From Chishuiella changwenlii (GTDB lineage: Bacteria > Bacteroidota > Bacteroidia > Flavobacteriales > Weeksellaceae), in assembly GCF_900142565.1 (NCBI RefSeq), contig NZ_FRBH01000008.1, positions 169,442 through 233,441 of the forward strand: a DNA stretch of 64,000 bases, given 5' to 3'. The position numbers and the translations under genes were made by a program. Under the pieces are notes generated by a model. That model was given only the letters and a program-made list of their open reading frames with translations, was not told the origin of the DNA and searched no databases. Shown piece after piece: positions 8,691 through 17,541 of the stretch (its first letter is position 1; each line of letters opens with the position of its first letter).

Positions 8691-9626
8691 TTAAATAACA
8701 AAACGTTGACTTATTGATTTATTGCTATGTACTAAATGCATAACATCAGCAAAAAGCGGAGCGCAAGATAACACTTTTATTTTACTTATGGAATTATTTT
8801 TTAATGGAATACTATCAGTTATAGCAATTTCCGCTAACATAGAGTTATCAAGTCGCTCATAAGCTTGTCCAGATAAAATTCCGTGTGTTGCAATTGCACG
8901 AACAGATTTCGCACCTTTCTCCATTATTAATTCTGCAGCTTTAGCTAAAGTTCCAGCAGTGTCAATCATGTCATCTACTAAAATGACATTTTTTCCTTCT
9001 ACTTCTCCAATTAGCATCATACTGTCTACTTGATTGGCTACTTTTCGCTCTTTATGACATATAACAATATCTGCATTTAGATATTTAGCATAAGTATTAG
9101 CTCTTTTTGCTCCTCCCATATCTGGTGAAGCAATACATAAGTTATCTAAACCTAAACCATTAATATATTCTACAAAAATTGTTGATGCAAATAAATGATC
9201 AACAGGAATTTCAAAAAATCCTTGAATTTGATCTGCATGTAAATCCATTGTCATTACACGTGTTGCACCTGCTGTCATTAGCATTTTCGCTACCAATTTT
9301 GCACCAATAGGTACACGGGGAGCGTCTTTACGATCTTGACGTGCAAAACCAAAATATGGGATAACAACAGTAATACTCTTTGCTGATGCTCTCTTTGCTG
9401 CATCACACATTAAAAGTAATTCCATTAAGTTATCTGTAGGTTGCATTGTAGATCCAATTAAAAATACACGAGCTCCTCGTATTGGTTGTTCAAAAGCAGG
9501 CACAAATTCGCCATCGCTGAACTCTACTATTTTAGATTTACCAAGTTCTTGTCCATAATAATCAGCAATTTGCGTTGCTAAACCTATTGAACCTCTAGTT
9601 GAAAAAAGAAATGCTGATTGTTCCAT
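8691..9626 (-). CDS. prs: Ribose-phosphate pyrophosphokinase (PRPP synthase)
   Basis: The protein has the class I Prs hallmarks: SDGEFVPAFEQPIRG near the N terminus, the flexible RQDRKDAPRVPIGAKL loop, DLHADQIQGFF, and the PRPP-binding loop VILVDDMIDTAGTLAKA. It makes PRPP from ribose 5-phosphate and ATP for nucleotide, histidine and tryptophan synthesis. I chose the ATG at 9626 (MEQSAFLFSTRGS, 311 residues, family length). The open frame extends to 9755, but the extra 43 residues are rich in Phe and Tyr, unlike any Prs, and would overlay the likely promoter (TATTTTTG at 9651-9658). It is first gene of the prs-rplY unit. Confidence 0.96.
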   Translation of the reverse strand: MEQSAFLFSTRGSIGLATQIADYYGQELGKSKIVEFSDGEFVPAFEQPIRGARVFLIGSTMQPTDNLMELLLMCDAAKRASAKSITVVIPYFGFARQDRKDAPRVPIGAKLVAKMLMTAGATRVMTMDLHADQIQGFFEIPVDHLFASTIFVEYINGLGLDNLCIASPDMGGAKRANTYAKYLNADIVICHKERKVANQVDSMMLIGEVEGKNVILVDDMIDTAGTLAKAAELIMEKGAKSVRAIATHGILSGQAYERLDNSMLAEIAITDSIPLKNNSISKIKVLSCAPLFADVMHLVHSNKSISQRFVI

Positions 9627-9650
9627 TGTTTGTTTTGGGAAATATTTGTA

Positions 9651-9658
9651 CAAAAATA
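9651..9658 (-). promoter_or_regulatory. Candidate -7 element of the prs promoter
   Basis: TATTTTTG on the minus strand fits TANNTTTG, 25 bases before the chosen prs start, and supports that start over the longer frame. The -33 element at a normal distance is not clear. Confidence 0.45.
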
Positions 9659-9830
9659 CTTTAAATGAATCAAAATAGAAATAAAAAACTCGAAAATTAA
9701 TTTCGGCACAGTAATTGAAGTAATAAAAACCAACAATTTTGTATAATATTAACATAATTAACTTATTTAAGTGTTAATATTATTTTATTAACTAAAAATG
9801 TATATAAATCGTAATTAAATATATTTTCTC

Positions 9831-11096
9831 ATGAAAAAAATTTCGTACTTATTAAGTATAGTAGGTTTGGGTATTTTTGCTCAAGCGCAAGAAGTAACTG
9901 AAACTAAAAGTAACGACGATTACAACAAATGGTCTATAGAAGCTAACGGAGGTGCTACAAAAGCAAGAAAAGCATTAACTCCTGGTTATTTTTCTGAAAC
10001 ACCTAGTTTTTACCACGCAGATTTTGGTGTACGTTACATGTTCAACCCTAAATTTGGTTTAAAATTAGATGGTGGTTATGACCGTATTAAAGAAGGTGAA
10101 GGAGTAGAAAGATTTAGATCTAACTATTACCGTGTAGACTTACAAGGGGTTGTAAACTTAGGTAGAGTTTTAAATTTTGAAACTTGGACAAGCCGTATCG
10201 GTTTATTAGCTCACGGGGGTGCTGGATATTCTTGGATGAATAATGAAGCAACTAAAGGTGTTGATGGAAAACTTTTCGATGATAACGATAACATGGTAAA
10301 TGTTATGGCTGGTATTACTCCACAATTAAGATTAACTGATAGAGTTGTTTTAACTGGAGACTTATCATACATCAGAAATATTCGTCAAGATGTTGCATTT
10401 GATGGTAATTCTAAAACTTCAGGTTCTGGATTTGGAGGTGAATTATGGAATGCTACATTAGGTTTAACATTTTACTTAGGTAAAAATGAAAAACATGCTG
10501 ACTGGGTTTATGAACCAAAACGTTCTGATTTAGAAGATCGTATTGCTAACATCGAAGAAATGTTAAAAGATACTGACGGAGATGGTGTTGCTGATTATTT
10601 AGATCAAGAGCCAAATTCAGCTCCAGGAGCAGTTGTTGATACTAAAGGTGTTACAATTGACCACAATGGAAATGGTATCCCTGATAACATCGAAGAATAC
10701 ATCAAGCAAAATGCACAAAACAATTCAACAGTTGTTAATGATGCTGATTTCTTAGAGCAAATGATTAACTCTGGAATTATCAATGTATATTTTGACTACA
10801 ATTCTGATAAACCATATCAACAATCAGTTGGAGGTATCAAATTTGTTTCTGAATACTTAAAATCTAAACCAGAAGCTCAAATTGAGATTTTAGGTTATGC
10901 TGATCCAGTTGGTGGAGCTGCTTTCAATAAAGATTTATCTCGTAGAAGAGCTGAGAATGTTAAAGCATTATTAGTAAGTCAAGGAGCAAGTGCATCTCAA
11001 TTAACTGCAATTGGAGAAGGTGAAGACGCTGAGTTCAAAAAATCTCAAGTTTCTTCTCACCAATTAGCTAGAAGAGTTGTATTTAGAGTAAAATAA
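9831..11096 (+). CDS. OmpA-family outer membrane protein with calcium-binding TSP3-like repeat
   Basis: The 421-residue protein has a signal peptide (cleavage near AQAQ), an eight-strand N-terminal OmpA-like barrel (residues ~30-215), a short linker with KDTDGDGVADYLDQEPNS at ~245-262 (thrombospondin type 3 / EF-like Asp-rich repeat) and a second NGNGIPD segment, then a C-terminal OmpA peptidoglycan-binding domain (~315-420; VYFDYNSDKP, ILGYADPVGG, NKDLSRRRAENVKALLV). It links the outer membrane to peptidoglycan and is probably abundant, as its codon use (many GGT, GTA, AAA) and strong terminator suggest. It is divergent from prs. Confidence 0.93.
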   Translation: MKKISYLLSIVGLGIFAQAQEVTETKSNDDYNKWSIEANGGATKARKALTPGYFSETPSFYHADFGVRYMFNPKFGLKLDGGYDRIKEGEGVERFRSNYYRVDLQGVVNLGRVLNFETWTSRIGLLAHGGAGYSWMNNEATKGVDGKLFDDNDNMVNVMAGITPQLRLTDRVVLTGDLSYIRNIRQDVAFDGNSKTSGSGFGGELWNATLGLTFYLGKNEKHADWVYEPKRSDLEDRIANIEEMLKDTDGDGVADYLDQEPNSAPGAVVDTKGVTIDHNGNGIPDNIEEYIKQNAQNNSTVVNDADFLEQMINSGIINVYFDYNSDKPYQQSVGGIKFVSEYLKSKPEAQIEILGYADPVGGAAFNKDLSRRRAENVKALLVSQGASASQLTAIGEGEDAEFKKSQVSSHQLARRVVFRVK

Positions 11097-11113
11097 ATAC
11101 TATAAACAATAAT

Positions 11114-11158
11114 AATCAGGAATAGTTTAACCATTATAATGGAATTCTATTCCTGATT
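11114..11158 (+). terminator. Rho-independent terminator of the ompA-like gene
   Basis: A 12-bp stem AATCAGGAATAG/CTATTCCTGATT, with a small inner CCATT/AATGG hairpin in the loop, is followed by a T-run (11157-11163). Confidence 0.85.
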
Positions 11159-11194
11159 TTTTTATATATTCGCATTACTAAATTTACTATAATA

Positions 11195-13135
11195 TTGAGC
11201 CCTTTTAATCAACACTTTAATGCACCACGTTGGGTTGTATTGTTAATTGACATTTTTATTGTCTTATTTAGCTATGTTTTAAGTAATTTTATCTTAAATA
11301 GTTTTTTAAATACATTTAGCATTGAGCGTTTAATTTATAAATGTCCATTAATTTTATTTACATTTATATGTTGTTTTTTATACTACAAAACATATAAAGG
11401 AGTAATTAAACAAACAGGGTTAAAAGATGCAGAAAATGTATTCTTATCTAATGCTACAGCTTCTTTATTTTTATTTTTATTATCTTTTACTTTTAGACAA
11501 TTTATAGAATTAAAATTTAGTGATTCTTCATTTTTTAATATGGCATTTAGAATGTCATATTCTATCATATTTGTTCATCTGTTTGTTTGTACTGTAATTA
11601 TGGTTATTGCAAGATTATACTACAAATGGTTATATGAATTTCTTATTATTAGAAAAAGAAGAATTAAAAAAGTATTAATTTACGGTGCAGGAAACGCAGG
11701 TTACGTTACCCGAGATATTTTACAAGGTGAAACTGAAGTTAATTATAAAATTCTAGGTTTTATTGATAATAATCCAAATAAAATAGGAAAAACAATAGAT
11801 GGAATAAAAATTTATTCAGTAGATGAAATCAATGAGCAATTTATCGTGCGTCATGAAATTTCTGAAATTATTATCTCAATCCAAAATATTAGTGCTAATC
11901 AAATTTTAGAACTTTCTAAATCTTTAGAAGATTTCCCTGTCGAAATAAAAATAACTCCTCCAATTACGAAATGGATTGACGGAACTTATAAATCTAGTCA
12001 AATTAAGCAATTGAAAATTGAAGATTTATTAGGAAGAGAATCTATAAAAGTTAAGAATCCTATTTTAAATGAGCATATAAGAGGAAAAAGAGTGTTAGTA
12101 ACTGGTGCTGCTGGTTCTATTGGAAGTGAAATTGCTCGTCAGCTTGCAAGAATGGATTTCGATAAATTGATTGTTTTAGATCAGGCAGAATCTGCAATCT
12201 ATGATCTTCAACAAGCTTTAAAAGTAAACATTTCAGAAGAAAGGTATAGTGCTATTGAATATGTTGTTTCTGATGTTCGAGATTTACATAGAATGGAAAA
12301 TTTATTTAGGGAACATAATCCTCAAATAGTATTCCATGCTGCAGCTTATAAACATGTTCCTTTAATGGAAAAATTCCCATCTGAAGCGATTAATACAAAT
12401 ATATTAGGAACTAAAATTATAGCTGATTTAGCAAATAAATATGAAGCTGAAAAATTTGTAATGATTTCGACTGATAAAGCTGTAAATCCTACAAATGTAA
12501 TGGGTGCTACAAAAAGAGCTGCTGAAATCTACGTTAGTTCAATTAATTGTATTTCTAAAACAAATTATATTGTTACACGTTTTGGAAATGTATTAGGATC
12601 TAATGGATCAGTAATTCCATTGTTTAAAAAGCAACTTGAAAATGGGGGTCCTTTAACAGTAACACATCCAGATATTACACGATATTTTATGACAATTCCA
12701 GAAGCTTGTAATTTAGTTTTAGAAGCTGCTGTAATGGGACAAGGTGGAGAAGTTTTCGTTTTTGATATGGGAAAATCCATGAAAATTATTGATCTTGCAA
12801 AAAGAATGATTCGATTAAGTGGTTTTAAATACCCTGAAGAGATTGACATAGAAATCGTTGGACTTCGACCAGGAGAGAAAATTTATGAAGAATTATTAGC
12901 AAATGATGAAAACACAATAAAAACTCATCATGAAAAAATAATGATTGCGAAAGTAAATACATTAAGATTCTCTGAAAATAAAATAATGATTGATGATTTG
13001 TGCAAAATATCATCAAAAATAAACAATAAAGAACATGTAATTCTGTTAGTAACAAAGCTGAAAGAAATTGTTCCAGAATTTAAATCACAAAACTCAGAAT
13101 TTGAAAAACTCGATAATTATATTTATGAAAGATAA
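11195..13135 (+). CDS. Membrane-anchored UDP-N-acetylhexosamine 4,6-dehydratase (CapD/WbpM/PglF type)
   Basis: The 646-residue protein has four N-terminal transmembrane helices (residues ~12-150), a first CoA-binding-like Rossmann domain (VLIYGAGNAGYVTR at ~159-172) and a second SDR domain (VTGAAGSIGSEIARQ at ~301-315; STDKAVNPTNVMGATKR at ~425-441, where Met replaces the usual Tyr as in WbpM/PglF). It converts UDP-GlcNAc to the 4-keto-6-deoxy sugar for surface polysaccharide. The start is TTG at 11195; no in-frame ATG lies before residue ~115 and the first helix would be lost otherwise. It opens the plus-strand export arm of the polysaccharide locus, overlapping the next gene by 11 bases. 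Confidence 0.92.
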   Translation: MSPFNQHFNAPRWVVLLIDIFIVLFSYVLSNFILNSFLNTFSIERLIYKCPLILFTFICCFLYYKTYKGVIKQTGLKDAENVFLSNATASLFLFLLSFTFRQFIELKFSDSSFFNMAFRMSYSIIFVHLFVCTVIMVIARLYYKWLYEFLIIRKRRIKKVLIYGAGNAGYVTRDILQGETEVNYKILGFIDNNPNKIGKTIDGIKIYSVDEINEQFIVRHEISEIIISIQNISANQILELSKSLEDFPVEIKITPPITKWIDGTYKSSQIKQLKIEDLLGRESIKVKNPILNEHIRGKRVLVTGAAGSIGSEIARQLARMDFDKLIVLDQAESAIYDLQQALKVNISEERYSAIEYVVSDVRDLHRMENLFREHNPQIVFHAAAYKHVPLMEKFPSEAINTNILGTKIIADLANKYEAEKFVMISTDKAVNPTNVMGATKRAAEIYVSSINCISKTNYIVTRFGNVLGSNGSVIPLFKKQLENGGPLTVTHPDITRYFMTIPEACNLVLEAAVMGQGGEVFVFDMGKSMKIIDLAKRMIRLSGFKYPEEIDIEIVGLRPGEKIYEELLANDENTIKTHHEKIMIAKVNTLRFSENKIMIDDLCKISSKINNKEHVILLVTKLKEIVPEFKSQNSEFEKLDNYIYER

Positions 13136-13898
13136 ATACCTGAAATTCTTAATCTTAACTTTTGTATTAATTATTTCATCTTGCGCCAAAAGAGAAGAAT
13201 TAGTTTATTTTCAAGGCAATCAACCATCTGTTACAAAATACGAAGAATTTATTCCAAAAATACAGTCTTCTGATATGCTAGCTATAAGCGTAACTGCTGC
13301 TGATATGAAGGCTACAGAACCTTTTAATCAGCAAAGTATTTATCAGATGAATTCTGGAATGCAAAATAATCCATATGCGAAAGTTTATACAGTTGATCAA
13401 AACGGAAATATAAATTATCCATTACTTGGTCAAATTAAAGTTGGAGGTTTTACAAGAGTTGAGGCGGAAAATATATTAAAAGAAAAATTATCAAAATATA
13501 TTGTTAATCCAGGTGTAAATATCAATTATACTAATTTTAGAATTAGTGTTATAGGTGAAGTTACAAGACCTGGTTATTTTACTATTCCAAATGATCGTGT
13601 AACTATTTTAGAGGCACTAGGTATGGCTGGAGATTTAACAATTAATGGTGTTAGAAAAAATATTATGGTGATTAGAGAACAAAATGGAGTAAAAAACACC
13701 TACAATGTAGATATAACATCTAAAGATATTTTAGATTCACCAGTATATTATTTAGCTCAAAATGATGTAGTATATGTAGAACCTAACAGGGCTAGAATGT
13801 CAGGTTCTAAGGTTGGACCAAACTATTCAGTGTTGATATCAGTAGCTGGTATTATTATATCAGTAACATCTACCATTGCAATTATTTTAAGAAAGTAA
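13125..13898 (+). CDS. Polysaccharide export lipoprotein (Wza-like, Poly_export/SLBB)
   Basis: I chose the ATG at 13125 (MKDKYLKFLILTFVLIISSCAKREE), because it gives a clean type II signal peptide with the lipidated Cys at residue 20; the upstream Met of the same frame would add 19 residues lying inside the previous gene. The Poly_export domain is at ~45-130 (the short signature is YTVDQNGNINYPLLGQIKVGG) and a SLBB domain at ~135-220 (VIGEVTRPGYFTIPNDRVTILEALGMAGDL). A C-terminal hydrophobic helix at ~233-253 is typical of the Bacteroidota form. It forms the outer-membrane export channel for the polysaccharide. Overlap with the upstream and a 1-base gap to the downstream gene indicate one operon. 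Confidence 0.92.
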   Translation: MKDKYLKFLILTFVLIISSCAKREELVYFQGNQPSVTKYEEFIPKIQSSDMLAISVTAADMKATEPFNQQSIYQMNSGMQNNPYAKVYTVDQNGNINYPLLGQIKVGGFTRVEAENILKEKLSKYIVNPGVNINYTNFRISVIGEVTRPGYFTIPNDRVTILEALGMAGDLTINGVRKNIMVIREQNGVKNTYNVDITSKDILDSPVYYLAQNDVVYVEPNRARMSGSKVGPNYSVLISVAGIIISVTSTIAIILRK

Positions 13899-13899
13899 T

Positions 13900-16278
13900 A
13901 TGAATACTCAAAATAAATACAAAGAAAATACCTTCTCTGAAGAAATCGAAGAAAACATAAATATTAGACAACTTATAGAACAATACTTATATTATTGGAA
14001 ATGGTTTGTTTTAGGATTAATATTAGCTATTACAATAGCTATTATTTATGTAAAAACAGTTGAAAAACAATATAAAGTTTCTTCTAAAATATTATTGAAT
14101 GATAAAGATGCAGGAGGAAAAGGAGATATTGCTAGTATGATGGATCAAGCTTTATTAGGTGGATCTTCACTAAATGCTGAAGTTGGTGATCAAATAGATA
14201 TCTTAAAATCAAAGCGATTAATTACTAAAGTAGTTCAGAAAAATAATTTAAATATTGAATATTTTGATTCAAAGGGCATAGTAAAAAAACAATTATATGA
14301 GACTAATTCTCCTGTAAAAATCATTTTAATTCATAAAAGAAATGAAGAGGTCTTAAACGATGACAATTTTATCATCAAAGTCTTATCAAATACTAAATTT
14401 AAATTAGAAAATAAGCAAACTAAAGATGAAAAAGAGTATTCTTTTGGACAAAAAATCACTGGAGAATTAGGGAACTATATTATTAGTCCAAATCATAATA
14501 TTTCTGAAAATATTGATAAAAAAATTATTTTATCAATTACAACAGTTGATAAAAAAGTTGCGCAAATTCAAAAAGCTATTGTTATAGAACCAAATAGTGA
14601 ATCAAGTTCAAAGATTATTAATTTTTCTTTAATTGGAGCTGTACCAGAAATATCTAAAATAGTTATAAATGATTTAGTTACTGCTTATAATAATGATATT
14701 GTTGAAGATGAGCAAAAACTAACTCAAACAACTTCAAAATTTATTAATAGTCGTTTAGAAATTGTTTCTAAAGATTTAAGTGATTCTGATAAGAATATTG
14801 AAGATTATAAAGTTAAAAATAAAATTACCGATATAGGTTCAGAAGCTGGAATATTCTTAGAAAGTGCTGCTGAAAATGATAAAAAACTTTTAGAATCAAC
14901 CACTCAGGTTCAGTTAGTTAATTACATGTCAAATGAATTAAATTCATCAAAGACAAATTTATTACCTTCAAACATTGGGTTAGATGATAAAGCTATTTCA
15001 GCAGAAATTAGTTCATATAATGAATTAATTTTAACAAAAGAGGATATGCTAAAATCTGTAACAGTAGAACATCCTAATGTAATCAAGTTACAAGAACAAA
15101 TAAATGATGTAAAAAGGAATTTGAAGAATAGTTTGAGATTATATAAAAATAACACTCAGACAATGTTAAATTCCATTCAGAGCAAACAAAATCAAATCGA
15201 AGGAAGAATTCAGAAAGTTCCAACACACGAACGTGGTTTTAGAAATATTGCCCGTCAGCAACAAATTGTTGAGTCTTTATATTTATTTTTATTACAAAAG
15301 CGTGAAGAAAATGAAATAAAATCTGCTTCAACTCCACAAAATATTAAAATTGTTGATTATGCATATGAGGACAAAATTCCTGTTGCTCCTAAAAAAATCA
15401 TAATTCTTGGAGCTGCATTAATTTTAGGTTTTTTAATTCCTTTTATTATTATTTACATCTATAAATTATTAAATAATACTGTTCACTCTAAAGAAGATGT
15501 CGAAAAAGCTGTAGGTGCTCCAATTGCAGGACAAATACCTAAAAGTAATATATCAATCATTGAAAACAATGATAATTCAAGTGCATCAGAAGCATTTAGA
15601 ATTTTAAGAACGAATATCAACTTTTTGTTGAAAAATACAAATGATTCTAAAGCAATTTTTATTACCTCAACAACAAGTGGAGAAGGTAAATCTTTTGTAT
15701 CTACAAATTTTGCTCAAATCTTAACCATGTCTGGAAAATCTGTCTTATTAATTGGTGCTGATATTCGTAGTCCTAAAGTTTTAGATTATTTAGGCATTAC
15801 AAGCGAATATAATCATAGATATGGTGTAACTGAATACTTATCATCTAAAGATGTTTCAATGGATGATATTATAATTAAGAAGCCTGCTAATTATAAATTT
15901 GATGTAATCTATTCTGGACAAATAGCTCCTAACCCATCAGAATTATTAATGAACGGACGTTTTGACGAAATAGTGCAATATGGAAAACAGCATTATGATT
16001 ATGTTCTTGTTGATACAGCTCCTGTTAGCTTAGTTACTGATACATTGCTATTGACTGAAAGTGCTGATTTAACAATGTATGTTGTAAGAGCTCACTATTT
16101 AGACAAACGTATGTTAGCTGTTCCGCGAGAAATGTATACTGAAAACCGTATTAAAAATATGAGTATGGTAATCAATGATGTAGACTTCTCAAAAGGTTAT
16201 GGTTATGGTTATGGTTATGGTTATGGTGACCATCATAATGGGAATAATTTTTTTAAGAAATTATTTAAACGAAAATAG
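13900..16278 (+). CDS. Polysaccharide co-polymerase / BY-kinase (Wzc-like)
   Basis: The 792-residue protein joins a Wzz chain-length domain (transmembrane helices at ~35-52 and ~500-520, with coiled-coil between) to a cytoplasmic bacterial tyrosine kinase. Walker A is TSTTSGEGKS at ~588-597, Walker A' LLIGADIRSPK at ~615-625 and Walker B YVLVDTAP at ~701-708. The tail has five Gly-Tyr pairs (residues ~766-775) encoded by a tandem hexamer repeat, the expected autophosphorylation cluster. It controls polymer length and export through cycles of tyrosine phosphorylation. It is last in the plus-strand arm and ends at a bidirectional terminator. A matching low-molecular-weight phosphatase is not in the window. 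Confidence 0.94.
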   Translation: MNTQNKYKENTFSEEIEENINIRQLIEQYLYYWKWFVLGLILAITIAIIYVKTVEKQYKVSSKILLNDKDAGGKGDIASMMDQALLGGSSLNAEVGDQIDILKSKRLITKVVQKNNLNIEYFDSKGIVKKQLYETNSPVKIILIHKRNEEVLNDDNFIIKVLSNTKFKLENKQTKDEKEYSFGQKITGELGNYIISPNHNISENIDKKIILSITTVDKKVAQIQKAIVIEPNSESSSKIINFSLIGAVPEISKIVINDLVTAYNNDIVEDEQKLTQTTSKFINSRLEIVSKDLSDSDKNIEDYKVKNKITDIGSEAGIFLESAAENDKKLLESTTQVQLVNYMSNELNSSKTNLLPSNIGLDDKAISAEISSYNELILTKEDMLKSVTVEHPNVIKLQEQINDVKRNLKNSLRLYKNNTQTMLNSIQSKQNQIEGRIQKVPTHERGFRNIARQQQIVESLYLFLLQKREENEIKSASTPQNIKIVDYAYEDKIPVAPKKIIILGAALILGFLIPFIIIYIYKLLNNTVHSKEDVEKAVGAPIAGQIPKSNISIIENNDNSSASEAFRILRTNINFLLKNTNDSKAIFITSTTSGEGKSFVSTNFAQILTMSGKSVLLIGADIRSPKVLDYLGITSEYNHRYGVTEYLSSKDVSMDDIIIKKPANYKFDVIYSGQIAPNPSELLMNGRFDEIVQYGKQHYDYVLVDTAPVSLVTDTLLLTESADLTMYVVRAHYLDKRMLAVPREMYTENRIKNMSMVINDVDFSKGYGYGYGYGYGDHHNGNNFFKKLFKRK
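16195..16224 (+). repeat. Five tandem copies of GGTTAT within the wzc-like gene
   Basis: Five perfect in-frame 6-base repeats encode (Gly-Tyr)x5 at the C-terminal tyrosine cluster. Gain or loss of units would change the number of phosphorylatable tyrosines without a frameshift. Confidence 0.9.
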
Positions 16279-16286
16279 GTTTTAAT

Positions 16287-16318
16287 AAAAACCCAGAAGT
16301 AAAAACTTCTGGGTTTTT
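16287..16318. terminator. Bidirectional terminator between the two arms of the polysaccharide locus
   Basis: A 14-bp perfect stem (AAAAACCCAGAAGT/ACTTCTGGGTTTTT) with an AAAA loop and A/T flanks separates the convergent wzc-like and DegT genes. Confidence 0.9.
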
Positions 16319-16342
16319 ATTTAATATCTTAATTAAGTAATC

Positions 16343-17476
16343 TTACTTAAAGAAATCTACAACTACTTTTGATATTCTAAATCTATCTTGATCAGTTAAA
16401 TTAGAGCCAGAAGGTAGACATAGTCCGTTTTCAAAAAGTTTTTCAGAAACATTACTACCATAATAAGGCAAATTCTTAAAAATAGGTTGTAAATGCATTG
16501 GCTTCCATAAAGGACGAGATTCAATATTATCTTCTAAAAAAGCTAACAGTAAATCTTCTCTTGTTTTACCTGTTACTTTTGAATCAATCAAAATAGCGGA
16601 TAACCAATGATTAGAATAAAAATCTGTAGATGGTTCTTTAAATACTTCTACTCCATTAATATCAGCAAATAAATTTTGATAAAAACTATTCATCGCTCTC
16701 CGAGCAATTATTCTATCTTCTAAAACCTCCATTTGTCCCCTTCCTATACCAGCTAAAATATTACTCATTCGATAATTGTAACCAATCTGTGAATGCTGAT
16801 AGTGTGGAGCATCATCTCTTGCCTGAGTCGCTAAAAAAATTACTCTTTCTTTTTCTTTTTTTGATTGACAGATTAAAGCTCCTCCTCCTGAAGTTGTAAT
16901 AATTTTATTCCCATTGAACGATATCGTACCGAATCGACCAAAAGTTCCTGTAGCTTTACCTTTATATGTAGAGCCTAATGCTTCTGCAGCATCCTCAATA
17001 ATAGGAATATTATGTTTATGTGCAACTCTATGAATCTCATCTATTTTATAAGGCATTCCATATAAATGTACAGCAATAATTGCTTTTGGTTTAACCCCTT
17101 TAGAAATTCTATCTACAATAGCTTCTTCTAAAGCAATTGGACAAATATTCCAAGTATCAGATTCTGAATCTACAAAAATTGGAGTAGCTCCACAATAAGT
17201 AATTGGATTAGCGGAGGCAGAAAATGTCATCGACTGACAAATTACCTCATCTCCATATCCGATTCCACATTCTATCAAAGCTAAATGTATAGCTGAAGTA
17301 CAAGTATTAAGTAAAATTACGTATGAATCTTCACCTAAATATTCTTCAAGTTTATTTTCAAAATCATTTAAATTATCACCTATTGAAGTAACCCAGTTTT
17401 TTTCAAAAGCATCTTCAATATATTTTATCTCATTACCAGAAAGATGAGGAGAAGATAACCAAATTCTTGAATTCAT
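16343..17476 (-). CDS. DegT/DnrJ/EryC1/StrS sugar aminotransferase (WcfR/PglE-like)
   Basis: The 377-residue PLP enzyme carries the family lysine in ISFNGNKIITTSGGGALI (residues ~187-204), with IIEDAAEALGS at ~157-167 as the PLP-phosphate/Asp region and HLYGMP upstream. It likely aminates a UDP-4-keto-6-deoxy-HexNAc to give a 4-amino sugar, as WcfR (B. fragilis PSA) or PglE do. The dehydratase at the other end of the locus would supply its substrate, and the phosphoglycosyl transferase immediately upstream would use its product. A hairpin terminator lies in the 65-base gap to that gene, so it may be partly uncoupled from the long operon. Stereochemistry at C4 cannot be told. Confidence 0.88.
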   Translation of the reverse strand: MNSRIWLSSPHLSGNEIKYIEDAFEKNWVTSIGDNLNDFENKLEEYLGEDSYVILLNTCTSAIHLALIECGIGYGDEVICQSMTFSASANPITYCGATPIFVDSESDTWNICPIALEEAIVDRISKGVKPKAIIAVHLYGMPYKIDEIHRVAHKHNIPIIEDAAEALGSTYKGKATGTFGRFGTISFNGNKIITTSGGGALICQSKKEKERVIFLATQARDDAPHYQHSQIGYNYRMSNILAGIGRGQMEVLEDRIIARRAMNSFYQNLFADINGVEVFKEPSTDFYSNHWLSAILIDSKVTGKTREDLLLAFLEDNIESRPLWKPMHLQPIFKNLPYYGSNVSEKLFENGLCLPSGSNLTDQDRFRISKVVVDFFK

Positions 17477-17507
17477 ATAGTTTGTGTTGATTTAGCAACA
17501 AGATAAA

Positions 17508-17536
17508 AAAAGAAGTTCAAATTTTGAACTTCTTTT
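17508..17536 (-). terminator. Terminator-like hairpin inside the polysaccharide operon
   Basis: AAAAGAAGTTCAAA pairs with TTTGAACTTCTTTT and a T-run follows on the minus strand. It sits between the phosphoglycosyl transferase stop (17542) and the DegT aminotransferase start (17476), so it would end or attenuate transcription before the last gene. Confidence 0.7.
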
Positions 17537-17541
17537 AAATT

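Noticed and set aside
9627..9755. N-terminal extension of prs
   Set aside because: Family members start near the MEQSAF position; the extension is Phe/Tyr rich and covers the likely promoter.
13068..13124. 19-residue extension of the Wza-like lipoprotein
   Set aside because: It would hide the lipoprotein signal peptide and lies inside the preceding gene.
16195..16224. Phase-variable on/off switch by frameshift in the wzc-like gene
   Set aside because: The repeat unit is 6 bases, so changes stay in frame.
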